Part shown: positions 26,227 to 35,609 of the stretch, in pieces
How the letters are laid out: every line of letters starts with the position of its first letter
Position numbering within the stretch: position 1 is the first letter of the stretch
DNA from: Petrachloros mirabilis ULC683
GTDB taxonomy: Bacteria; Cyanobacteriota; Cyanobacteriia; Thermosynechococcales; Thermosynechococcaceae
DNA length: 64,000 bases
Reading direction: 5' to 3'
Assembly: GCF_009939295.1 (NCBI RefSeq)
Contig: NZ_WVIC01000012.1
Span: 1-64,000, forward strand
Position numbers and translations under genes: made by a program
Notes under the pieces: generated by a model
Told to the model about the DNA's origin: nothing
The model's database searches: none
The model's input: the letters and a program-made list of their open reading frames with translations, nothing else

Positions 26227-27267
26227 ATGAAGTCTCGGCTGTATTTGTGGAGTGCGATGGCCGGAAGCCGGTCTTTGACCATCGCAGCTCTGATGCTTGG
26301 GGGAATCGCCTGCGGTTATTCTCCAGTGGCCAACGGTGGCACAGCGGCCTCGGCAGACAACCATTCCCTTGACGGTTTCGAAATGATGGTGGCAACAGAA
26401 GGCGCGATCGCACCTTCGGGGTTGAATGCCTGTCTCACCTGGTCAGACTACCAGACATACCACTTAGAAACCACAGGTGAAGTCATCCCCACCTATCTGA
26501 GGATGCCCCAAGGGTTTCAGAAAGGCTGTGTCTTTCAAACCGGATTCAGCCTTGCCAATCCCGTTTATATTCTGCGGGATGGGCTAGACTTTGCCGCCAT
26601 ATCCAGAACGGATGCATCCTTAACCGATTCCTCAACATCTGCCATACCCAGATTTGAAGGTTTCGATGTCAACTATGACACCATTGATGCCTTAATCCAG
26701 CAAGGTGATCTGCTGGTGTACGCCAACGCTTGCACCACCACAGGGCGATATCTCGACAACTGTGAAGGATTTCCGCAAGATCGTCCCTATCTACTGCGAG
26801 AGCTAAGCGTTTGTTTTCAAGGCAATTGTTTAGAGGGTGGGAACCTTTCTAGGGAACAGCGTTTAGCCCTATGGTCTGGGTATTCCGAGGCAACAGAGGC
26901 CAATGGTCTTACAACTGAACAAGTATCGGCTCGCCACCAATATGAGGAAATTTCCCTGGAGAGCTTGTTTTCCGCCCTGCCAGTGATTGTCAAAAATGAC
27001 GAGTCTCTGGCATTTGAGATGTTTGGCCGATCTCAACCCCAAGAGGGTGAACAAGAGACTGTCATCGAAACTGTAGGCACCTACGAGAACTACAGGGTCT
27101 TGCAATTGACTAACCTAGGGGCGGCGGATGACTCAATTGGCGGGCAGCGCTACCGGTTTGAGTTTGAATACTTTGACAATGACCAGCTCAATCTGGTTTG
27201 GGTCGGACAACAGCGCTACTGTCGTCATACCACACCTCCACAGTGGACCCATGAAAGGTGTCCTTGA
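26227..27267 (+). CDS. Secreted protein of unknown function
   Basis: 346 residues. The N-terminus has basic residues, then the hydrophobic stretch LTIAALMLGGIACGYS, so it is exported. The GIAC segment resembles a lipobox but has Gly at -3, so lipidation is doubtful. The mature part has scattered cysteines (for example QKGCVFQTGF, ACTTTGRYLDNCEGF, CFQGNCLEGGN) suggesting disulfides, and is probably rich in beta strands. I do not recognise a family. It stands alone between the IS1 relic and a repeat-bearing gap. Confidence 0.6.
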   Translation: MKSRLYLWSAMAGSRSLTIAALMLGGIACGYSPVANGGTAASADNHSLDGFEMMVATEGAIAPSGLNACLTWSDYQTYHLETTGEVIPTYLRMPQGFQKGCVFQTGFSLANPVYILRDGLDFAAISRTDASLTDSSTSAIPRFEGFDVNYDTIDALIQQGDLLVYANACTTTGRYLDNCEGFPQDRPYLLRELSVCFQGNCLEGGNLSREQRLALWSGYSEATEANGLTTEQVSARHQYEEISLESLFSALPVIVKNDESLAFEMFGRSQPQEGEQETVIETVGTYENYRVLQLTNLGAADDSIGGQRYRFEFEYFDNDQLNLVWVGQQRYCRHTTPPQWTHERCP

Positions 27268-27442
27268 GAAGGTGCGACCTCTATTAATTGGGGCGTCCTG
27301 CTCTGCTGCTCGGCAAACTGACAGGGGATTGTGACGATTGGTTAATCTGCATGGTTTCTACGTAGACACGCCACTATATTTCCCAATTCGATGAGCTTAT
27401 CCAAGAGCAAGACAGCGATTTTGCCCGGGTGCATCCCACTTA

Positions 27443-27509
27443 AGTCCCCCAGAATGGGGGATTTAGGGGGCGAGTGCGAGGTGTTAGAGACTTTTCAAAT
27501 CGCCTCTTA
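27443..27509. repeat. Family B repeat, right-end fragment
   Basis: AAGTCCCCCAGAATGGGGGA and TTAGAGACTTTTCAAATCGC followed by CTCTTA match the right half of the 46484 copy. The rest of the 353-base gap (27268-27621) shows no gene. Confidence 0.75.
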
Positions 27510-27621
27510 AATTGTAGATCACTACCTAAATTTATAAATCATTTAGGATCGCTATAGCAACTTAAACAGGCGGCTGGTGAGCGGATCAAATACTGTTGAC
27601 TAAAAGCTGTACTTTCAACAG

Positions 27622-29067
27622 CTATAGGCTAAGGGCAACGCGAAATCCTCGATCATCTGAACGCAAGTTTGCAGATCGATAAGTCCGACTAGCAGAACGG
27701 CAGTCGGATGGAAGGGAAGCCCAAGAACCACCCCGCACTACGTTATCACCTACGGCTGAACCTGTTGACCATGCTTTGCCGTCCTCTGGGGCACTTTTAT
27801 AAGAATCATGCCAACGATCCGCACACCACTCCCAAACGTTTCCGTGCATGTCGTATAAACCAAAAGAATTAGGAGGAAAAAGATCAACTCGTGTTGTTTG
27901 CTGGCGAAACTTTCCCTTTTCTCCAGAACCATAGGTGAATGTTGCATTGTAGTTGGCTAAGCAAGAGGCAAGCGTATTCCCCCAAAAAAAGGGGGATGCA
28001 GTGCCAGCACGACAGGCATATTCCCATTCTGCTTCGCTGAGTAAGCGATAGTTTTTGCCAGTTACTCTTAAAAGACGATTACAAAATTCAACTGCTTCAT
28101 ACCAATTAATAGACTCAACAGGGTGATAATCTCCGTTAAATTTTGAGGGATTAGGTCTTAATTCAATAGAACTTGTAGACTTTGAAACAACTGCTCTCCA
28201 TTGAGCTTGAGTGATAGGATATTTGCTAACAAAAAATGGAGGTATTATGACTAAATGCATGGGACTTTCACTTGAAGATCGAGCAAGTTCCGAGTCGGGT
28301 GATCCCATTAAAAAACTGCCTCCAGGTAAGGCAATCATTTCTAGAAAAATTCCATCACCTAGATCTTCTGATAGCTTTTCAGGTTTTCTTACAGAAACTC
28401 TTCTGTCAGATAAATTTATAGTTGCTGAAGCAGATTCTCTCGGCTTAGTATTTGTTTTTACGGGGGTCTTTTCAATTTTTATTGTGACTTCAATTTGACC
28501 TAAATCAAGAAGATTAAAAATACCAAAACCTAAATGGCTAATAGTTGCTGGCTTTAAGAGTTTGATTTGAGTTTTATCGATATGTTGAGATGTCTTTACT
28601 TCAAAAACTCTTTGAACTTCTCGAAGAGATTTGTGTAGATTTTTGTTAAGACAATTTGGAATCAAAATAATTTTGCTTTTGTCAAATTTTTGAAGTATAA
28701 AAAATACTTCTTCTTTAGGTTTATTGCTTATTTGAAATTCGATGTTCCTTTTTGATCTTTGCTGCTTTTCTGAAATTTCCATGGGCAAAAGATCTTGAAA
28801 ATCTAAATATTTATCACTTCTATTATTAAAATCATGAAGTAAGGCTTTGATAAAATCTTCACTTGGAGGCTCAAGACTATAGGTTTTCTTATTTAGACTA
28901 GAAGTTTCCTGGATTGTATCTATTGTATCTTTTTCTAAAGTGTTTAATTGATTATTATTTTGCTCATAAATTTTATTGACTTTAATTATTTTAGCAAAAT
29001 ATTTTAATCGAATAATCTGTAGAGTAATAAGCAAAACCAGTGCAAGAAATATGAATATATTTAGCAT
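27622..29067 (-). CDS. Membrane-anchored FGE/C-type-lectin-fold protein
   Basis: 481 residues, last gene of the six-gene operon. One N-terminal transmembrane helix (3-18) is followed by lysines, so the rest is probably cytoplasmic. Residues about 68-194 hold a domain shared with the next gene (EEVFFILQKFDKSKIILIPN). Residues 240-481 are a formylglycine-generating-enzyme-like domain: PGGSFLMGSPDSE, LLSEAEWEYACRAGTASPF, GLYDMHGNVWEWCADRW, VRGGSWASLPSDCRSASR. The cysteine pair of true sulfatase-activating enzymes is not present, so a binding role is more likely. The gene is strongly AT-rich outside the FGE part. Such domains serve as ligand- or protein-binding modules in many bacterial signalling and conflict systems. 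Confidence 0.82.
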   Translation of the reverse strand: MLNIFIFLALVLLITLQIIRLKYFAKIIKVNKIYEQNNNQLNTLEKDTIDTIQETSSLNKKTYSLEPPSEDFIKALLHDFNNRSDKYLDFQDLLPMEISEKQQRSKRNIEFQISNKPKEEVFFILQKFDKSKIILIPNCLNKNLHKSLREVQRVFEVKTSQHIDKTQIKLLKPATISHLGFGIFNLLDLGQIEVTIKIEKTPVKTNTKPRESASATINLSDRRVSVRKPEKLSEDLGDGIFLEMIALPGGSFLMGSPDSELARSSSESPMHLVIIPPFFVSKYPITQAQWRAVVSKSTSSIELRPNPSKFNGDYHPVESINWYEAVEFCNRLLRVTGKNYRLLSEAEWEYACRAGTASPFFWGNTLASCLANYNATFTYGSGEKGKFRQQTTRVDLFPPNSFGLYDMHGNVWEWCADRWHDSYKSAPEDGKAWSTGSAVGDNVVRGGSWASLPSDCRSASRTYRSANLRSDDRGFRVALSL

Positions 29068-29101
29068 AGGGTAGAGTCAACAAAAGAGCCATTATTTCAA
29101 T

Positions 29102-30253
29102 TTAATAGATTTCAGCTTCTCCATAATTGATCAATCTCCAAACTCCTGGAGACATAAGCTGAACTTTAGCTGGAGAAATCAGGTTGATATTTGATCCAGA
29201 TTGACTCTTCAAGCTAAACAGAGCACTGTTATCAACAATTGATCGGTAAGCACTAGATCTAAATAAATTTGGAATTAACCAAGATTCCTCTTGATCTTCA
29301 ATAATTAAAAATTCACCACGTTCATTACCATTTTGTTCTAACTCAAATTCCCAAATTCGATTTGCACCAGCATCGTGAAATCCTCGATGAGTTGCTTGGG
29401 TTAATCTAACAGGATTTATTTTTTGATTATTAAAAAATCTAATGTTATTTTGATTAAAAGCATTGATAATTTCAACATCTCGTTGAACTTTCTCTTTGGT
29501 ATGAAAATAAGGCTGATTGCCAGGAGGATAGTATGTGGATTGCTTATTAAAGCCTTTTACTGATTGAGGTGTTGTTGGTTGCTGGTAATGTATCCTATTA
29601 ATTAGATCAGCATCTAGTTGATCTATCCTTTGCTGAAGAGAATCCAATTGACTTTGATGGCTTGACAAAGTTGATTGTAGGCTGATTAGATGGGAATTAA
29701 TATTACTATTTTCTCTGTCATTATTAAATTTTTGTGAATTTATTTTATCATTTAACTTATTCAAATCTTTCTTAAAAAGGTCTGTTAATTCAGAAATATT
29801 GCTTCGGATTCTTTTGTCATAAATCCAAAATCCAAGTATCAATAAAATGATGGCTGTCAAAAGTAGCAAAATATTAACAATACTTATTCCAGATGATTCA
29901 GGTTGAGCCTGAATCTCTGTACCAGTTTCAGGTTCAGAGATTTCAGGTAATGCTGGATTATTACCTTGATTTATCTCAGGCGGAATATCATCAGATGGCG
30001 TTTGATTGTCTTCAGTCTCCAATTCACCCACAGAGGGGTCATTCTGCGCTATTACGATGGTTTCTTGTAGATTCTGAGGTGCATCTAATGATTCAATGGC
30101 CACAGCACTCAGGCTATCAAACTCAATCCGTTGAGTGACGCTATCCGGCAAAGCATTACCGATCCGCTTCTCTGCCAGTAGTTCCACTCCCAACCAACCA
30201 CCACTAATGAGTAATGCCGCTGAAGCAGTCGTGAGCCAAATCTTTGTTTTCAT
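29102..30253 (-). CDS. Bitopic membrane protein with coiled coil and shared C-terminal domain
   Basis: 383 residues, AT-rich. Membrane helices lie at about 7-26 and 123-146, separated by an acidic, proline-rich stretch that should be periplasmic. A cytoplasmic coiled coil spans about 150-222 (SLQSTLSSHQSQLDSLQQRI). Residues about 258-383 form a globular domain (ERGEFLIIEDQEESWLIPNL, ending GVWRLINYGEAEIY). It resembles residues 68-194 of the downstream protein and 70-181 of the 37748 protein. It lies 13 bases after the Hsp70-like gene and 34 bases before the FGE gene. It could couple the periplasmic lipoprotein to the cytoplasmic NTPases. The family is not one I can name. Confidence 0.72.
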   Translation of the reverse strand: MKTKIWLTTASAALLISGGWLGVELLAEKRIGNALPDSVTQRIEFDSLSAVAIESLDAPQNLQETIVIAQNDPSVGELETEDNQTPSDDIPPEINQGNNPALPEISEPETGTEIQAQPESSGISIVNILLLLTAIILLILGFWIYDKRIRSNISELTDLFKKDLNKLNDKINSQKFNNDRENSNINSHLISLQSTLSSHQSQLDSLQQRIDQLDADLINRIHYQQPTTPQSVKGFNKQSTYYPPGNQPYFHTKEKVQRDVEIINAFNQNNIRFFNNQKINPVRLTQATHRGFHDAGANRIWEFELEQNGNERGEFLIIEDQEESWLIPNLFRSSAYRSIVDNSALFSLKSQSGSNINLISPAKVQLMSPGVWRLINYGEAEIY

Positions 30254-30266
30254 ATCCTTACTTCCA

Positions 30267-33200
30267 TTAGTTTTTGGTTGCCCATTCTTTCGCTAGCACC
30301 TTCAAAAATGCTTTATGAACCATCAAGAAGGGGGGTTCTGCTTGAAAATCCTCGCGAGTTCCCTTTTTGCCCCGCGCGTTACAGCAGGTGATTACCTCCC
30401 GGTCTAGCTTGTCTTTCCAAGTCTCATCAAACACAAAATTGCGATCTCTACGGAAATCTCTTAAAGGCTGAATGCTGCTGATGCGCTCGCTGGCTAGAAT
30501 CCGGTTAAAGTTATCAACAAATTCAAGATAAGTGCTGAAATCATGGATTTCAAACCGTTCAATTCGTTCAACATTGTCTGGAACTTCTAAACGATCATGT
30601 GCAGAAAATTCTTGATTGTTGATTTTGCAGGGTAAGCCATTAAAAATAATGTCATCTGGATTATTTAGTCCCTTGAGTTGGGTGGTGCTCACCACTAATC
30701 CTGCTGCTGCTTCTTGCTTTGGCTGATCTGATAGCACCGTGTCATAGTCTCTGGGTTCAAAGCCTCCAGCTTTTGCCAATACCCGCGCCAGCATCAAATT
30801 TGCCTCCGAGTCAGAACGATAGCGTCCGCCTAAGGCTAGCCAGTGCATAAACCGAGAGCCGTTGCCCCCCAGCAAGACAGGCGTTGCCTGTTTGCGATCC
30901 ATTTGGCCTTCTTCGGCTAAATACTTCAGCAGCAGCCCCACATAGTGATACAGCCCTGCAAAGCCAAAAGTAAGCAGCGTGCGGAACTGTTCAATTCGCT
31001 TACGCCCTGAACTCTCGGAATTCAAGCGCCTGAGAATGTTTTCAGTTTCTCCCCTTAAATAAATGTCAAGAGTGGAATTAAAGTTGGGTGAGTTTTCCAG
31101 CTTTTCTCTCAAGTCTTTGGTATCTTTATCACTCAAGCAAAAGAGCGTCCCCAAGTGTTGAAGATTTGACTGTAAAAGTGAATGGAAGATGTCACGCCCT
31201 GCAAAGGGCACCGAGGCTTGATGTTTTAGCTCCATTCCTTCCCAAATGGAAATATCACTAGTGCCCCCGCCAATATCGATACAGGTGGTATGCACCAGAT
31301 CTCGACCTTTGAGATCGGCAAAGAATTGGGCAAAGGCAATGCTTTCTGTCTTAAAGGCGTCCTCATCTTCGGCATGGCGATGGCTCTGCCCTGAGATCTG
31401 GTTTAGCTCCTCTAAAATTCGCTCCCAGGTGCCTTTATACCAAGACAAGTCGGCGCGGGAAAATGCTGAAGGAAAGGAAACATGCCAGCGAATCTCTTGC
31501 ACCCCCTGCTGTGCCCCTTGAGCCGCAATCATGCGCGTCAGCTCGGCTAAAAAGGGCTGCTGGTACTTGGGGTTGTCCCATTTAATGTTGCTCTTGATGT
31601 GATCGCCCGATTTAACCTCAGCCAGAATTGGCACATAGATCCGAGCTTCAGTGAGTAAGCTGGGGATATGGTTGGCGATCTCGCCCCAGCCTTTGATGGT
31701 GATCATCGTAGACAGGGGTGGGTTGTCCTTAACGGGCAGCAATTGATCGGGCACAAAATATTCTCGATAGCGGAGAATGCCTGAACCACCTGTATTGGTA
31801 ATTTGAAACAAACTGGTTTTTAGTTCTAAGCGTTGGGGTCGCTCGGCCTGGCGTAGATAGACGTTGGTAAAGGAGGTGCCAAAATCGACTCCCACATTCC
31901 AGGTCTGGGCTGCCCCTGGTTCCACAATGGGAACGTTCAGTGGCAATAATCCCAGAATGCGTCCATTGCGATCCATCATCTCTAAGATTTCAGGGTAGCG
32001 ATCGCACCTCCAAATCCGGAACTGATAGGTCACCCCATCCTTGAGCGGTGTGGGAGTGGCCGTATCCGAAGGACCGTTCACCACAAACCCAAACTCCTCA
32101 CGATCTGACTCTTCTGCCAGCAAGAAATATTCTGTCCAACCTCCCGGTGGCACATTGGGCCATAACGCCAGCGTTGGCAGCTCGCCTTTCAGCTCATTTT
32201 CGGCCTTCAGGGGAAAGTCTTGATAAATGGGGCAACTCATCGCCCGATCGACCCCACTGAGTTCGAGCTTCAAGCTCACTCGAACTCCGGGACCTTCTGG
32301 GGTCTGGCAGGGTTCGATGCGGGTCATGCGCTTCAAATCATCGCTGCTGAAATAGTGGCGCAGCTCTGGGTTTAAGGGCAGCAGAATTGAGTAAGACTGA
32401 TCTTGCAAGTGGGTATTCAGCCAACTGCCCGGGAACGCTTGGGGCAGCTTAAAGTAAAACAATTCGGGGCTGAACATGCTGGCTCGGTCGAGAAAAAGAC
32501 CGCGCTGGGTTGGGGCATTTGGGTGCCGAAAACTGCTCAGCGTCACGGCATCATGGACAAAAATTTGATGCTCGGGTAGCCCCAAAGTCCGGGGCACTAA
32601 GTCTTTATCCACAAAGTACAACCGTTTGCCAGACTTATGCCGCAGCAACACCTCCACATTAGACGGCTGGGGCATAGACTGCACCGGCTGAGCCAAAGCT
32701 GCATAGGGCATCTGATTCATGGGAATGCCAAAGGGCTGGGCATTGCTGATCACATTGACCACACCCCCACCTGTTCCCCCCAACTCCTGAACAAAGCTCA
32801 GCAAAACCTGAACCACTGCTCCCACCAGAGCTGAGTCCCGGCCTTGGGTGTTCAGGACGGCCTGCTTCAGCATCTCAAACCAACCCGCTAGCAACGCCTT
32901 TTCGGTGGGTGCCAGCTTTTCCGCTGGCTCCGCAAACCGATAGCCCTGGCCATCCTGATGCGCGGCCCCCGCCTCCAGCCAGGGAATACTGTTGAGCAAC
33001 TGCCCCGGCATCACACTGGCTGGCACCACCAGGGTCGCGGGGCTAGAAAACCCAATCACCCGGCCCTGAATCGAAAATAAATAGATCGACTGCCAGGGTT
33101 CATTAACTAGGGCAGGCAACAGGCTCGTTTCCTTAGGAGGGCGCAAATTCCAGAGCGCCTTGGCAAACGGATGGGTGGTCGATTGGGTGCGTAGATCTAG

Positions 33201-33524
33201 CTCCCGTGCCTCAATAGGAATGTTTTTGACCTGGCACAGCGCCAGTGCCGCCAAGAGTCCCTTGTATTGAGTCAACAGCGATTTGCGCGTGGGGTAGCGC
33301 GAATCCAGAATGGCAGACTGTAACTGAATCGCCCGGGCCCAGGGGTTAGGAACTGAGTTGACCTGCTCATCGGGGGGCAAGTCATAGTCAATCTCGTCGG
33401 CAATGTTGCCAAAGAGCGCCACCCCTGGACTGGTATTCCAGCGACCGGTGGCAGTGCCGCCAGCAATGGCGTTGGTTTTGAGCTTGGGCAACAAGGGTTG
33501 AAATTGGCTGGAGGATTGGGTCAT
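30267..33524 (-). CDS. Hsp70/actin-type ATPase with large N-terminal extension
   Basis: 1085 residues. The ATPase domain starts near residue 545 with phosphate-1 motif WNVGVDFGTSFTNVYLRQAE. Phosphate-2 is IDIGGGTSDISIWEG near 746, and the adenosine motif is LLGGNGSRFMHW near 880, so all three ASKHA signatures are present. The N-terminal about 540 residues have no domain I know; part may be beta-rich (LELSGVDRAMSCPIYQDFPL). No DnaK-type substrate-binding domain follows; the last 150 residues are a separate region. It probably hydrolyses ATP and could polymerise like MreB/ParM or act as a remodelling switch. It lies 41 bases after the tubulin-like gene. Confidence 0.85.
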   Translation of the reverse strand: MTQSSSQFQPLLPKLKTNAIAGGTATGRWNTSPGVALFGNIADEIDYDLPPDEQVNSVPNPWARAIQLQSAILDSRYPTRKSLLTQYKGLLAALALCQVKNIPIEARELDLRTQSTTHPFAKALWNLRPPKETSLLPALVNEPWQSIYLFSIQGRVIGFSSPATLVVPASVMPGQLLNSIPWLEAGAAHQDGQGYRFAEPAEKLAPTEKALLAGWFEMLKQAVLNTQGRDSALVGAVVQVLLSFVQELGGTGGGVVNVISNAQPFGIPMNQMPYAALAQPVQSMPQPSNVEVLLRHKSGKRLYFVDKDLVPRTLGLPEHQIFVHDAVTLSSFRHPNAPTQRGLFLDRASMFSPELFYFKLPQAFPGSWLNTHLQDQSYSILLPLNPELRHYFSSDDLKRMTRIEPCQTPEGPGVRVSLKLELSGVDRAMSCPIYQDFPLKAENELKGELPTLALWPNVPPGGWTEYFLLAEESDREEFGFVVNGPSDTATPTPLKDGVTYQFRIWRCDRYPEILEMMDRNGRILGLLPLNVPIVEPGAAQTWNVGVDFGTSFTNVYLRQAERPQRLELKTSLFQITNTGGSGILRYREYFVPDQLLPVKDNPPLSTMITIKGWGEIANHIPSLLTEARIYVPILAEVKSGDHIKSNIKWDNPKYQQPFLAELTRMIAAQGAQQGVQEIRWHVSFPSAFSRADLSWYKGTWERILEELNQISGQSHRHAEDEDAFKTESIAFAQFFADLKGRDLVHTTCIDIGGGTSDISIWEGMELKHQASVPFAGRDIFHSLLQSNLQHLGTLFCLSDKDTKDLREKLENSPNFNSTLDIYLRGETENILRRLNSESSGRKRIEQFRTLLTFGFAGLYHYVGLLLKYLAEEGQMDRKQATPVLLGGNGSRFMHWLALGGRYRSDSEANLMLARVLAKAGGFEPRDYDTVLSDQPKQEAAAGLVVSTTQLKGLNNPDDIIFNGLPCKINNQEFSAHDRLEVPDNVERIERFEIHDFSTYLEFVDNFNRILASERISSIQPLRDFRRDRNFVFDETWKDKLDREVITCCNARGKKGTREDFQAEPPFLMVHKAFLKVLAKEWATKN

Positions 33525-33565
33525 GGTGGGGACTCAATTAAAGACAGGATAGTCAAGCAAAAAAC

Positions 33566-35053
33566 CTAAAGCTTGGTGTAGAGGCTATGAACCAGACCTT
33601 TCACGCCTGGATCCGGAGGAGGGGGGGCATCGGTGAGTTGATTTTTGATGCGATCGCAGCAGTCTTGGGCCACCTCTTCCCGAGGTCGTTCCCCTTCTAG
33701 GGTAATGTCGCCCAAGGTATCGCGGCAGGGGCGTTGGTCACCCACCTTGCCCAAGCGCTCCAGCTTAAACAGTTGATCTGTTTGTCCAGCGGAGGCACAA
33801 ATCTGTTGAAGCCAGCTCAGACAGGTCTGCGCCCACTGATCCAACGCCTCACAGAGCTGTTTTTGCTCCTCAGCGCTGACTTGGGGGCGTTCCGTATCCC
33901 GGGGACTCAGGGCAAAAAACTGCTCTAGCCAGGGGCCCCCCTTAATGAAAGTCTTGGCTCCGACGGCGCGGGCATCTTCTAGCTCCAGCGCAAAGTTGTA
34001 ATACCAAGCATGGAGAAACCGGATGCCCTTCCGCAGCCGAGGTTTAGTCACTTCTGGCTCTGGCAAGTCATTCCAGTCCAGCCCCGTAGAGGTGGTGCGG
34101 CTAATATAGGCCGCCTGGGTTTGTTGGGCTGACTGTTGCACGCTGTGGCGCAGCGCCAGCGCCGCATAGAGTTCAGCAAAGTGGGCCCCATTTTCTTGAC
34201 GAGCCCCTCCGGTCGAAGCTTCATAGCGGGACTTGCTGGTGCTGCCCACCAGATACACCGTGTCAAAAGTGTTTTGGCCCATGCGCTTCAAGTATTGCAG
34301 AGCGGCATCTGTATTCAGGGTAAAGTTGCGGGTCTCGGCGTAGATGTCTTTGTCGTCGGGACGGTCAAACTCAAAGTAGGGCAGCAGCAGCGAAGAATTG
34401 ACGCGCACACTCTGCCGTAAACCCATATCCCCCAGTCGCCGCGCCAGCAGTGTTCCCAGAGTGGGCACGCCCGAAGCACCCGTGCCCCCAAACACCGAGC
34501 CACAGATATGAATCGTAGGACGGTTGCCACTAGACACATCCGCACTCAAATCATTGAGAATCTGCTCCCAGGGTCCTGAACGGAAGTCGTCTTCGCCGAC
34601 CTGGCTCATCACCGCCGAGCCGATCGCAGGTCGCCCCCGAAACCCCACCCCCAAATCTGCCCCCTGCTCTTCAGGGGTATAGAGGGCATCAAAGAGCTGA
34701 GCCAGGGCTGGTTCAGCACTATCCATCAGGGTTTTGTTATAGATGGCCGCCAGATTGTTGCTGCTGTTCCCGTGACTGAGAGGATTCCAGGTGCCATAGT
34801 CCACAAATTCCCCGGCCATAAAGTCACTGTTGCCTCGGGTAAACCCCCGCCAGCAGCGCAGCAGCTTTTGAAAGGTGGTACCGGTGCGTTGCAGGTTGCC
34901 ATTGGCAGCATCGGCATCCACCAGCAAAACTTTTAGCTCTGTCGTCTGCGCAGCATCGTTAAACACCCCTAGGGCATGGAGATGGAGCGCCGCTTCTACG
35001 CACTTCGCACCGCTGCCGCCCACGCCGATCAAATAAATAGGAATCTTGTCCAT
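33566..35053 (-). CDS. Tubulin/FtsZ-like GTPase
   Basis: 495 residues. N-terminal nucleotide loop LIGVGGSGAKCVEAALHL, then a strand ending LLVDADAANGNL. Near residue 187 comes CGSVFGGTGASGVPTLG, the tubulin signature G-G-x-G-[AS]-G. It fits the Tubulin_2 (tubulin-like) family, distinct from cell-division FtsZ. The C-terminal 180 residues are helical and acidic. It probably binds GTP; filament formation is an inference. It lies four bases after the four-helix membrane gene, so translation may be coupled. Confidence 0.85.
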   Translation of the reverse strand: MDKIPIYLIGVGGSGAKCVEAALHLHALGVFNDAAQTTELKVLLVDADAANGNLQRTGTTFQKLLRCWRGFTRGNSDFMAGEFVDYGTWNPLSHGNSSNNLAAIYNKTLMDSAEPALAQLFDALYTPEEQGADLGVGFRGRPAIGSAVMSQVGEDDFRSGPWEQILNDLSADVSSGNRPTIHICGSVFGGTGASGVPTLGTLLARRLGDMGLRQSVRVNSSLLLPYFEFDRPDDKDIYAETRNFTLNTDAALQYLKRMGQNTFDTVYLVGSTSKSRYEASTGGARQENGAHFAELYAALALRHSVQQSAQQTQAAYISRTTSTGLDWNDLPEPEVTKPRLRKGIRFLHAWYYNFALELEDARAVGAKTFIKGGPWLEQFFALSPRDTERPQVSAEEQKQLCEALDQWAQTCLSWLQQICASAGQTDQLFKLERLGKVGDQRPCRDTLGDITLEGERPREEVAQDCCDRIKNQLTDAPPPPDPGVKGLVHSLYTKL

Positions 35054-35057
35054 GGGG

Positions 35058-35597
35058 TTAACCTCCTGTCAATTTCCGTAGTCCCCGCGCCCCCGGCGTG
35101 ATGTACCGCAGGGTGCCAAAAGTGCTGAGGGCGGTGGGCACCCAAAACAGCAGCACCACATCAATTACTAAAAACAAGGCCACCCAGCCCAGGGGCGCAT
35201 TGGCAAACACCGTTTGGACAAGGCCCGTGTTCAGCATCTCTTCAGACCCCGGTTGGGTGTAGGGGTAGCCAATGCCCAGCTCAATCCCCAGATACAACCC
35301 AAAGAGGACGATGTAGAGAAAAATCGCCCACAGCCACCAGGTTCCGGTGCGGGCGCGGGCTTCACGAGAGGAGGCAAAGCGGGCTTTACTAGAGCGGTAG
35401 ATCCAGATCAAGGCTAGGCCAAAGCCGAGAAGGAGAGACGCGATCGCACTCCACACATACACCTGCTCCACCCAATCCGGGGGGTTGGGCACCGTCGTCA
35501 GCGGCAAAATATCTGCCAAAAGCCACCGCTTGACCACAAACAGCCAGAGCACCCCCACCACTCCGGTCACACACAGCCAAATATACTCAGACTTCAT
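35058..35597 (-). CDS. Four-helix membrane protein
   Basis: 179 residues. Hydrophobic segments at about 5-25, 47-67, 88-110 and 131-155 indicate four transmembrane helices, with a basic loop (RSSKARFASSREARARTGTW) between helices 2 and 3 that should face the cytoplasm. The basic C-terminus (TPGARGLRKLTGG) should also be cytoplasmic. No known family. Its position between the lipoprotein and the GTPase suggests it is the membrane platform of the system. Confidence 0.75.
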   Translation of the reverse strand: MKSEYIWLCVTGVVGVLWLFVVKRWLLADILPLTTVPNPPDWVEQVYVWSAIASLLLGFGLALIWIYRSSKARFASSREARARTGTWWLWAIFLYIVLFGLYLGIELGIGYPYTQPGSEEMLNTGLVQTVFANAPLGWVALFLVIDVVLLFWVPTALSTFGTLRYITPGARGLRKLTGG

Positions 35598-35609
35598 GAG
35601 CCATCCTTG

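Noticed and set aside
27622-29067. Diversity-generating retroelement target gene
   Set aside because: No reverse transcriptase and no second copy of the 3' end of the gene were found in the window.
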